Positions 45,100-51,509 of a stretch of 64,000 nucleotides of DNA are shown piece by piece (positions within the stretch are counted from its first letter, which is position 1; every line of letters begins with the position of its first letter). The position numbers and the translations under genes are program-made. The stretch is from Streptomyces mangrovi. GTDB lineage: Bacteria; Actinomycetota; Actinomycetes; Streptomycetales; Streptomycetaceae. The DNA lies in NCBI RefSeq assembly GCF_900114215.1, contig NZ_FOSG01000006.1, positions 270,073 through 334,072 on the forward strand, written 5' to 3'. A model generated the notes under the pieces. It saw nothing but the letters and a program-made list of their open reading frames with translations. It did not search any database and had not been told where the DNA came from.

Positions 45100-45819
45100 T
45101 CACGCGGACCGCCCCAGATCGAACCCGACGTCCACCACCCCCTCCACCGACCGCGCCATCCGGGCGGCCACCGGGACCAGGGCGGTGTTGCGGATCTCGC
45201 CGGTGAAGGTCACCACGCCGTCCGCCACCCGCACCCCCACGCTCCGGTCACCGCCGGGGAAGAGGGGTTCGACGACCTCCCGGCGCACCTGCCGGGCGAT
45301 GTCCTCGTCCGGCCGCAGGAAGACCTTCAGCAGGTCTCCGCGGCTGACGACGCCGACCAGTAGGCCGTCGGCATCGGTCACGGGCAGGCGCTTGACGCGC
45401 CGGCGCGCCATGATCCGCGCCGCCTCGGCAAGTGTGGCGCGGGCGTGGACGCACACCGCCGGCGACGTCATCAGCTCGCCCGCGGTCACCGCTCCCACCC
45501 GGGCCAGTTCCTCCGGGCGCCGCAACTGCTCCATGCGGCTGGGGTCGCCGTCCCGGAACTCCTCCTTGGGCAGCAGATCCGCCTCGGAGACGACGCCGAC
45601 GACGCGGCCCTCGCCCTCCAGCACCGGCAGAGCGCTGACTTTCCACTGCTCCATGGTCACCACGATCTGCTTGAACGGGGCGTCCCGCCCGATGGAGACG
45701 ACGGTCTGGCTCATCACGTCGCCCACGGTGTGCGGGGCGTGCGAGGTGCCGTCCGCGCCGTCCGTGCTGCCCGCACCGTCCATGCTGCCTGCGTTGTCCA
45801 TGTTGCCCGTGTTGTTCAT
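45100..45819 (-). CDS. CBS-pair and BON domain protein (paralogue in the nitrate island)
   Basis: A protein of 239 residues from ATG 45819 with GGAGG five bases upstream. The first 27 residues are a repetitive, polar NTGNMDNAGSMDGAGSTDGA segment. Two CBS domains follow (TVGDVMSQTVVSIGRDAPFK...GVVSEADLL; AGELMTSPAVCVHARATLA...GVVSRGDLLKVFL), then a BON domain (VGVRVADGVVTFTGEIRNTA). It is probably part of the hypoxia/dormancy set next to the response regulator and the cNMP-binding protein. Nucleotide sensing through the CBS pair is expected from the family. Confidence 0.85.
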   Translation of the reverse strand: MNNTGNMDNAGSMDGAGSTDGADGTSHAPHTVGDVMSQTVVSIGRDAPFKQIVVTMEQWKVSALPVLEGEGRVVGVVSEADLLPKEEFRDGDPSRMEQLRRPEELARVGAVTAGELMTSPAVCVHARATLAEAARIMARRRVKRLPVTDADGLLVGVVSRGDLLKVFLRPDEDIARQVRREVVEPLFPGGDRSVGVRVADGVVTFTGEIRNTALVPVAARMARSVEGVVDVGFDLGRSA

Positions 45820-45865
45820 GGGGCCCTCCTCGAAGAATCGTCCGCCGTGCCGCGCCGGGCGCGCG

Positions 45866-46327
45866 TCACGGCATGGGGCCGCTGCCGTAGGGCCCATACA
45901 GGTCCAGCAGCCGGGTGCGGGCCGCCTGCAGCCGGTGCGAGATGATCTCGGCCATCCGCAGGGCCACCGCGCGCCCCAGCACCGGGTCGGCCTCGCACAG
46001 CTGACGCACCCGGGCGGCGTCGAACTCCAGGGCCCGCACCGGGCTGAGCGCCTCGGCGCCCAACTGCCAGGTGTAGGGCGGGAAGAGCCAGGACCAGCCC
46101 AGCAGGTCGCCGTGGGAGAGGGTCTCCACCGCCGCGGGGCGGCGGCCGGGCACCCGCATGTCGAGGGTGACCGAGCCGGTGCGGATCACCCAGAACCGGT
46201 CGGCCCGGTGGCCCTCCTCGGAGATACGGGCGCCGGCGGGGAAGGAGACCTCGCGGGCGAGTTCCAGCAGCCGTTCGCGGTTCTCCGGGGGCAGTGCCCC
46301 GAGCAGGTTGTTGGCGGTGACGATCAT
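45866..46327 (-). CDS. Cyclic nucleotide-binding domain protein without HTH
   Basis: A protein of 153 residues from ATG 46327 with GGGAGG six bases upstream. It is a CAP_ED beta-barrel (LARE VSFPAGARISEEGHRAD, VIRTGSVTLDM, LSHGDLLGWSWLFPPYTWQL) followed by a single helix (AVALRMAEIISHRLQAARTR). The Crp/Fnr DNA-binding HTH is absent, so it is a stand-alone sensor. Similar proteins lie in actinobacterial dormancy regulons. It overlaps no neighbour; the CBS-BON start is 47 bp downstream. Confidence 0.8.
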   Translation of the reverse strand: MIVTANNLLGALPPENRERLLELAREVSFPAGARISEEGHRADRFWVIRTGSVTLDMRVPGRRPAAVETLSHGDLLGWSWLFPPYTWQLGAEALSPVRALEFDAARVRQLCEADPVLGRAVALRMAEIISHRLQAARTRLLDLYGPYGSGPMP

Positions 46328-46633
46328 GGCGGGCCTCCCTGGTGCTGAGCCGAGTGGGCGGTGTACGCGCGGGCGTCCGCTCCCGGTACGGGCGTCATGG
46401 CGGTCCGCCGCCGCTGTCTCTACTCCCGTTGTACTCCCGTGGCCGGTAAGTGGCGCCTCACCGTCATCGTCGGATTTCCCGCACCGCCGGGGCAGGGGCC
46501 GTACGGGGACCTCGGACGGGACTTTCGGCCCCCGTGCACGGGCCCGCGGACCCCTGCTGCCGCGGCCGCCGCCGCGAGACGGTGTGAACGTGCCCGAACG
46601 GCGGGCCGGCTTTCCGCGAAGGGGATGAGCGAC
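46328..46633. promoter_or_regulatory. Divergent intergenic region with DosR-like box GGGAC-TTTC-GGCCC
   Basis: These 306 bp separate the leftward cNMP-binding gene from the rightward DoxX-like gene and hold no convincing gene. At 46518-46532 lies GGGACTTTCGGCCCC, close to the DosR consensus core GGGACT-N-N-N-GTCCC as recalled. Another GGGGCC/GGGGACC pair precedes it at 46495-46511. These are candidate sites for the DevR/OsdR-like regulator controlling one or both genes. Confidence 0.5.
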
Positions 46634-47269
46634 ATGGCAGTCCACGGCCACACGCACGGACACCGGGGGTTCCGCCTCCCGGTGCGGCGCACCACCCGGA
46701 CCGCACCCGCGTCCGGTGAGACGGCGGCCGCGACGGCCGTGGTGCCGGCGGCGTCGACCGCGGCCCGCGTCCTGGCCGGGGTCCGCTTCGCGACCGGGTT
46801 CGTCTTCCTGTGGGCGTTCGCGGACAAGGCCTTCGGCCTGGGTTACGCGACCCCCGCCGAGCGGGCCTGGATCGAGGGGGGCTCGCCCACGAAGGGCTTC
46901 CTCAGCGGTGTGGCCGTCGGCCCCCTGGAGTCGTTCTTCCACGACATCGCCGGAGCCGCCTGGGCGGACTGGCTGTTCATGCTCGGCCTGCTGGGCATCG
47001 GCCTCGCCCTGACCGCCGGCGTCGCGCTGCGGCTCACGGCGGCCGCCGGAACCGTGATGATGGCGCTGATGTGGGCCGCGGAATGGCCCCTGGCCCAGCA
47101 CCTGTCGGACGGCAGCCCCAGCATGTCGACCAACCCGGTCGTGGACTACCACGTGATGTACGCCGCCGTCATGATCGCCTTGGCGGTCGCGGCGGCGGGC
47201 GACACCTGGGGGCTGGGCCGGTGGTGGGCCCGGCTGCCCCTGGTCCGCAGCTTCCCCTGGCTGCGGTGA
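46634..47269 (+). CDS. DoxX/DoxD-like membrane protein
   Basis: About 211 residues with four transmembrane helices (VLAGVRFATGFVFLWAFADK, WLFMLGLLGIGLALTAGVAL, GTVMMALMWAAEWPLA, VMYAAVMIALAVAAAGDTWG). ATG 46634 has AGGGGA eight bases upstream; ATG 46625 is in frame. The pattern matches DoxX/DoxD (thiosulphate:quinone oxidoreductase-like) proteins of unknown detailed role in actinobacteria. A histidine-rich N-terminus (HGHTHGHRG) could bind metal. The DosR-like box upstream suggests hypoxic induction. Confidence 0.75.
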   Translation: MAVHGHTHGHRGFRLPVRRTTRTAPASGETAAATAVVPAASTAARVLAGVRFATGFVFLWAFADKAFGLGYATPAERAWIEGGSPTKGFLSGVAVGPLESFFHDIAGAAWADWLFMLGLLGIGLALTAGVALRLTAAAGTVMMALMWAAEWPLAQHLSDGSPSMSTNPVVDYHVMYAAVMIALAVAAAGDTWGLGRWWARLPLVRSFPWLR

Positions 47270-47366
47270 ACCCGCCGCCCCGCGGCGGACCACCGGCCCG
47301 CGGCGCCTCCGGGGCGTCGCGGGCCGGCCGTCTCCCCGCCGTGCGGGACGTCAGACCCGCGGGAAA

Positions 47367-47381
47367 GGGACCAGTGACCCC
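47367..47381 (+). promoter_or_regulatory. DosR-like box GGGAC-CAGT-GACCC before the Usp gene
   Basis: GGGACCAGTGACCCC lies about 75 bp upstream of the universal stress protein start. It has the same 5-4-5 spacing as the other dyads of this island, with one arm mismatch. Confidence 0.4.
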
Positions 47382-47455
47382 TGCCGAACGCGGGTACTCG
47401 GACCGATCATGGAAAAGAAAGCGGCGGAGAGCCGCCTGTCAACGGAGGTGTTGTG

Positions 47456-48346
47456 ATGGTACGTACGGTCACCGTGGGAGTGGACGGCTCCGCCGAGAGC
47501 CTGGCCGCTGCCGACTGGGCGGCCCGGGAGGCGGCGCGGCGCGGGGTGCCGCTGCGCCTCGTCCACGTGCGGGAGCCCGACCCCTTCACCCCTCCGGACT
47601 CCTTCGCCGACCCCGAGACCCGGCAGCACTGGGCCCAGCGGATCCCGCGCGAGGCGGCGAACGACCTCGCCCGCCGCCACCCGGAGCTGGAGATCACCAC
47701 CGACCAGCTCACCGGCCGTCCCCCCGAGGTGCTGACCGCGGTCGCCGAGCAGGCCGAGGTGCTGGTCATCGGCACCCGCGGCCTGGGGCCCGTGGCCGGC
47801 TTCCTGGTCGGCTCCGTCGGCCTGGCCACCGTCGCCCGTGTGAAGTGCCCGGTGGTGCTGGTGCGGGCCGAGACGTCGAAGGAGGGCGAACCGGAGGGCG
47901 CGGAGCCTCCCGCCACGCCCCGCGACGTCGTCATGGGACTGGAGCTGTACCGGCCGGCCGACGAGCTCATCGAGTTCGGCTTCGACGCCGCCGCCCGGCG
48001 CGGCGCCGCGCTGCGGGTCATCCACGGCTGGAACCCGCCGCTGGTCTACGGCGTCGACCCCATCGCCGTCGACCCCCGCCTGGCCACCGACCTGGCCCAG
48101 GAGAGCTCCCGCAACCTGAACGAGGCGCTGAGCCACTGGCGGGAGAAGTACCCGGACGTCGAGGTGAAGGCGCAGGCCGTGGTTGGCCGGGCCGCCCGCC
48201 ATCTGACGGAGGCCTCCGAGGACGCCTCACTGGTCGTCGTCGGCCGCCGCATCCGCCGTTCGCCGATCGGCTTCCACACCGGACCGGTCGCCCACGCGGT
48301 CATGCACCACTCCAAGGCGCCCGTCGCCGTCGTCCCGTTCGGCTGA
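47456..48346 (+). CDS. Tandem universal stress protein (two UspA domains)
   Basis: A protein of 296 residues from ATG 47456 with GGAGG nine bases upstream. Two UspA domains are present: TVTVGVDGSAESLAAADWAA...LVIGTRGLGPVAGFLVGSVG, and DVVMGLELYRPADELIEFGF...VVVGRRIRRSPIGFHTGPVA. The ATP-binding GxRGxG...S motif is kept in the first domain; the second is divergent. Usp proteins of this tandem type are hallmark DosR-regulon members. A 15-codon reading frame directly upstream ends within the start codon (TGATG). Confidence 0.88.
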   Translation: MVRTVTVGVDGSAESLAAADWAAREAARRGVPLRLVHVREPDPFTPPDSFADPETRQHWAQRIPREAANDLARRHPELEITTDQLTGRPPEVLTAVAEQAEVLVIGTRGLGPVAGFLVGSVGLATVARVKCPVVLVRAETSKEGEPEGAEPPATPRDVVMGLELYRPADELIEFGFDAAARRGAALRVIHGWNPPLVYGVDPIAVDPRLATDLAQESSRNLNEALSHWREKYPDVEVKAQAVVGRAARHLTEASEDASLVVVGRRIRRSPIGFHTGPVAHAVMHHSKAPVAVVPFG

Positions 48347-48379
48347 CGGACACCCGCCGCCACGGCCGTGCGCACCACC

Positions 48380-48419
48380 GGGCCGCGACCCTTCGGCGTC
48401 CACCGAAAGGTCGCGGCCC
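48380..48419 (+). terminator. Hairpin terminator after the Usp gene
   Basis: A 17-bp stem with one mismatch (GGGCCGCGACC...) and a 6-nt loop lies 33 bp after the stop codon. Confidence 0.78.
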
Positions 48420-48531
48420 CGGCATCGCCGGGTGGGCGCCACGCCTTCCGGGCGGGCGCACACAGTGGGACGAGCGCGGTCGTACGGCTGGACTCCCCGT
48501 TCCGCCACCGGGCCGCCCTGCCGCACCGGGT

Positions 48532-48577
48532 GCCATGGTGATCTGACGGCACCTCGGCGCCGTCAGATCACCATGGC
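48532..48577 (-). terminator. 19-bp perfect hairpin at the end of the RiPP operon
   Basis: The arms 48532-48550 and 48559-48577 (GCCATGGTGATCTGACGGC and complement) are perfectly paired around an 8-nt loop. The promoter-proximal arm contains the last codons and TGA of the DUF5825-like gene. It is A+T-richer than other terminators here and would end the leftward operon. Confidence 0.8.
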
Positions 48578-49246
48578 CTCCTGGATCCACCGCCGCACCC
48601 GGTAGGGCAGCCACAGCACCAGGGGCCCCACGTCGGCCACCAGGCGCTCCTCGCGGAACTCCGCCAGGACCGGCGCGGGCACGTCACCGGCGCGGGCGCC
48701 GTGGGCGAGCGTGGTGATGGCCGCGTGGTACTCGGGCCCGTCGGCGGTGAAGCGGCGCAGATCCCCCCAGCGGCGGTCGCGTATCTGTACGAAACCCGGG
48801 CCCTGCCGCCACAGGCACTTGCACAGGTAATGCCCCTCGCGCCACCGGGCCAGCGCACCGGCCGCGTCGTTCGGCCCCTCCAACTCGGCGGGGGGCTGGA
48901 GATGCCCCAGGACCTCCCAGTCGCCGGAGGGCTCCGGGGCCAGCCGCAGCCGCCACTCGACGAACACCGCGCGTGCGGTGAGGTCGCGCACCAGGCACAG
49001 GTCGCGGACGGCACGGGCCGCGGCACCGGGATCGCCGGTGGCGGCGAGGTCCACCGTGCCCGGCAGCCGCACCCGGCGGACGCCCGACTCCCACAGCCGG
49101 TCCACCGCGGCCGTGACCGGGCCCTCGATGCGTACATCCTCCATGCGCATGCCGGGCAGCGCGCACGCCCGCGGGTCGTAGTCGCGCCAGGCGGCGACGG
49201 TCAGCGGCGCCGGGCCGCCGGGGTGTTCCGTGATCGTCGTGCTCAC
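48563..49246 (-). CDS. DUF5825-like protein, RiPP radical SAM partner
   Basis: A protein of 227 residues from GTG 49246, with GAGAGGA five bases upstream. No catalytic motif is recognisable. Conserved-looking segments are VAAWRDYDPRACALPGM, LWESGVRRVRLPGTVDLAA, RWREGHYLCKCLWRQGPGFV and LADVGPLVLWLPYR. I recall this as the DUF5825 family found beside RiPP radical SAM C-methyltransferases in actinomycetes, but could not check it. It may recognise the precursor or form a complex with the radical SAM enzyme. The frame stays open upstream through a 7-bp repeat to GTG 49369, which overlaps the end of the radical SAM gene, so a longer repeat-containing form is possible. Confidence 0.65.
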   Translation of the reverse strand: MSTTITEHPGGPAPLTVAAWRDYDPRACALPGMRMEDVRIEGPVTAAVDRLWESGVRRVRLPGTVDLAATGDPGAAARAVRDLCLVRDLTARAVFVEWRLRLAPEPSGDWEVLGHLQPPAELEGPNDAAGALARWREGHYLCKCLWRQGPGFVQIRDRRWGDLRRFTADGPEYHAAITTLAHGARAGDVPAPVLAEFREERLVADVGPLVLWLPYRVRRWIQEAMVI

Positions 49247-49275
49247 TCGTGTCCTCTCCCTCGTAGGCATGCTCG

Positions 49276-49336
49276 GCCGGAAGCCGGAAGCCGGAAGCCG
49301 GAAGCCGGAAGCCGGAAGCCGGAAGCCGGAAGCCGG
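49276..49336. repeat. 7-bp tandem repeat (GCCGGAA), 8.7 copies, in the RiPP operon
   Basis: Eight full heptamers plus five bases, without any mismatch. The array lies between the radical SAM stop (49362) and the DUF5825-like GTG (49246). Read leftward in the frame of the latter it would encode repeated LPASGFR. As the unit is not a multiple of three, copy number decides whether upstream starts are in frame. Confidence 0.95.
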
Positions 49337-49361
49337 TGGTCGGTGGCGGCTCGTGGACCCC

Positions 49362-51308
49362 TCAGACACCGGCCGTCGGCCGCGCCGCCGGTGTGGGGCC
49401 GCCCTCCCGCGGGGCGGCGTGCAGATGGCGCATGAAGTCCAGCCTCAGCAGATCCTCGTTGACCGCCGCGGGGGCCACGTGGACGTACTGGCCGCCCTCG
49501 GCGAAGACCAGGCCGAGCTCCAGCCAGCGCTTCAGCAGCCCCTCCACGGCGTCCCCCTCCACGGAGTGGCGCAGCCGGGTGGTGAGTTTGCGGGTGAGGG
49601 CCGTGGGGGCGTGCGGCTGGTCCAGCAGCCGGAAGGCGGCGATCTCCAGCGGATCGGTCAGCTCCAGCGCGCCCCAGTCGAACAGTCTCCGGCGGCTGAC
49701 CAGCACGATCCGGTCGCCCAGGTCGGCGTGGGTGAGCCTGCTGTCGGCATGGGCCTTCTTCCAGGCGGCCAGCGCCTTGTTGAGCGACTTCACGGTCTCC
49801 TCGCCGATGCCGCGCGCCGGGGCCTTGAACACATAGGCCAGGTCGTACAGCTCCTCCTCGGGCAGGTCGTAGGTGAAGCGGTAGTGCTCTTCGGCGCGCA
49901 GCCCGGAGAAGCCGAGCTCGGGGCGGGTGAAGTACGGGCTGAAACGCTCGATGGCGATGCGGGCGGACAGGTCGACCGGCGGGTTCAGGTGCTCCAGCGC
50001 CGGTATCTGGGCGATGACCCCCTCGTAGTCGGCGGCCGTCTCGCCGGGGAAGCCGTGGAGGTAGTTCCAGGAGACCGACAGGCCGGTCTCGGCGCCGTCC
50101 CGCAGCATCCGGACGTTCTGGCAGCCGCTGACCCCCTTGTCCATCAGCCCCAGCACACGGCTGTTGAGGCTCTCGATGCCCGGCTGGACGTAGATCAGGC
50201 CCGCGTCCGCGAGGGTGCGCAGCTGGGAGCGGCGCATGTTCGCCTTGATCTCGATGTGCAGCCGCAGGTCGTACCCGCTGTCGATGATGCGGGGCAGCAC
50301 CGTGTTGAGGTAGCCCATGTCGAGGATGTTGTCGACGACGTACATGTCCAGCACCCGGTGCCGGCGGGCCAGCTCCATGATCTCGTCGTGGAAGACCTCC
50401 GGGCTCTTGCTGCGGAACTGCATGAACGAGCCGTTGAGCCCGCAGAAGGTGCAGTGGTGCTTCTCGCCCCACCAGCAGCCGCGGGCCCCCTCGACGACGA
50501 GCTTGGGCTCCACCCAGTTGCGGGCCACGGAGGCGGCCAGCCGCTCGAAGTAGCCGGTGTAGTCGGGCGGCAGGATGGCGGACGGGGGCATCGGCGAGGT
50601 GCTCATCGGGTTGGCGGTGGCGGATCCGTCCGCCCCCCGGTGGCACAGCCCCGGTATGTCCGACAGATCGGCCCCCTCCGTCTTCTCGGCGCCCTCGGCC
50701 AGCGCCGTCAGCAGCCGGGGGAAGGCCACCTCGCCCTCGCCGCGCACCACGTGGTCCACGAACGGGAAGTTGCGGTGGACGGCGGCGCCCTGCTCGGCGT
50801 CGCAGTTGGCGCCGCCCATGACGGTCACGATGTGCGGGGCCAGCAGCTTGACCTGCCGGGCGGCGGCCAGCGCGGCGGTGTTCTGCTGGAAGGTGGAGGT
50901 GAAGCCGACCACGTCCGGTTCGTACGCCACGATCCGCTCGGCGGTCTCCCGGACGAACTCCGGCGCGATCCGGTGCAGTTCACGTGTCAGCCGCAGACGG
51001 GAGGAGCTCAGCTTCCCGCCCATCACGGAGGTGAACTCCTCGGTCCGCCACTCGGGGTCGTCGTAGAGCGCGGAGGAGAAGACCCAGTCGCCGCATCCCA
51101 TGAAGTAGGAGGACAGGGCGTAGTACTCGTAGTCGTCCCCGGAGAACTCCATGCGGTCGGTGATCCAGTCGGTGAACTCCAGGTTGGCGTGCAGCACCTC
51201 GGCCCGGCCACCGGGAACCCGCTCGTCCACGCTGCGTTTGAGGATGCCGAGCGCCAGGGACGGCAGATCGATCGGTGACCAGGGCATGTTGACAAGAAGG
51301 ACGCGCAT
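49362..51308 (-). CDS. Cobalamin-type radical SAM enzyme, RiPP C-methyltransferase family
   Basis: A protein of 648 residues from ATG 51308 with GAGGAG upstream. Residues 1-170 form a cobalamin-binding Rossmann-type domain (LLVNMPWSPIDLPSLALGIL, VVGFTSTFQQNTAALAAARQ, VTVMGGANCD) without the usual DxHxxG. The radical SAM domain follows with Cys278, Cys286 and Cys289 (RGCWWGEKHHCTFCG), a C-x7-C-x2-C motif typical of the RiPP-maturation C-methyltransferase family (TIGR03975-type, recalled). The C-terminal 200 residues are an extra helical region. It should methylate unactivated carbons of the encoded precursor, whose gene ends 79 bp upstream. Confidence 0.85.
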   Translation of the reverse strand: MRVLLVNMPWSPIDLPSLALGILKRSVDERVPGGRAEVLHANLEFTDWITDRMEFSGDDYEYYALSSYFMGCGDWVFSSALYDDPEWRTEEFTSVMGGKLSSSRLRLTRELHRIAPEFVRETAERIVAYEPDVVGFTSTFQQNTAALAAARQVKLLAPHIVTVMGGANCDAEQGAAVHRNFPFVDHVVRGEGEVAFPRLLTALAEGAEKTEGADLSDIPGLCHRGADGSATANPMSTSPMPPSAILPPDYTGYFERLAASVARNWVEPKLVVEGARGCWWGEKHHCTFCGLNGSFMQFRSKSPEVFHDEIMELARRHRVLDMYVVDNILDMGYLNTVLPRIIDSGYDLRLHIEIKANMRRSQLRTLADAGLIYVQPGIESLNSRVLGLMDKGVSGCQNVRMLRDGAETGLSVSWNYLHGFPGETAADYEGVIAQIPALEHLNPPVDLSARIAIERFSPYFTRPELGFSGLRAEEHYRFTYDLPEEELYDLAYVFKAPARGIGEETVKSLNKALAAWKKAHADSRLTHADLGDRIVLVSRRRLFDWGALELTDPLEIAAFRLLDQPHAPTALTRKLTTRLRHSVEGDAVEGLLKRWLELGLVFAEGGQYVHVAPAAVNEDLLRLDFMRHLHAAPREGGPTPAARPTAGV

Positions 51309-51387
51309 GGCAGCTCCTCGGAACGGAAGATGTGGCCGGAAGCGGCCGCCCGGCCCGGCGGTGAGGGCCGGACCGGGCGGTGAGGAG

Positions 51388-51507
51388 TCACTCCTCCTCG
51401 GTGTCCTCCGCGGTGCGGAGCGGGATGGTGACGGTGACGCCGACGGTGGGCTTGCGGTTCTCTTCGTCGCCCGCGAGCGGGTCGTTGTTGATGACGTCCT
51501 TCTGCAT
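51388..51507 (-). CDS. RiPP precursor peptide (39 aa)
   Basis: A short gene from ATG 51507 with a perfect GGAGG five bases upstream. The peptide starts MQKDVINNDPLAGDEEN, continues with KPTVGVTVTIPLRT and ends in an acidic AEDTEEE. The Asn/Asp-rich start may be the leader. The Thr/Val/Ile/Pro-rich middle offers unactivated C-H positions for methylation. It contains no Cys or Ser. It lies between the S9 peptidase and the radical SAM gene; the peptidase stop TAG is part of its ribosome-binding site. Precursor status is inferred from size, context and ribosome-binding site and has no homology support here. Confidence 0.75.
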   Translation of the reverse strand: MQKDVINNDPLAGDEENRKPTVGVTVTIPLRTAEDTEEE

Positions 51508-51509
51508 GG

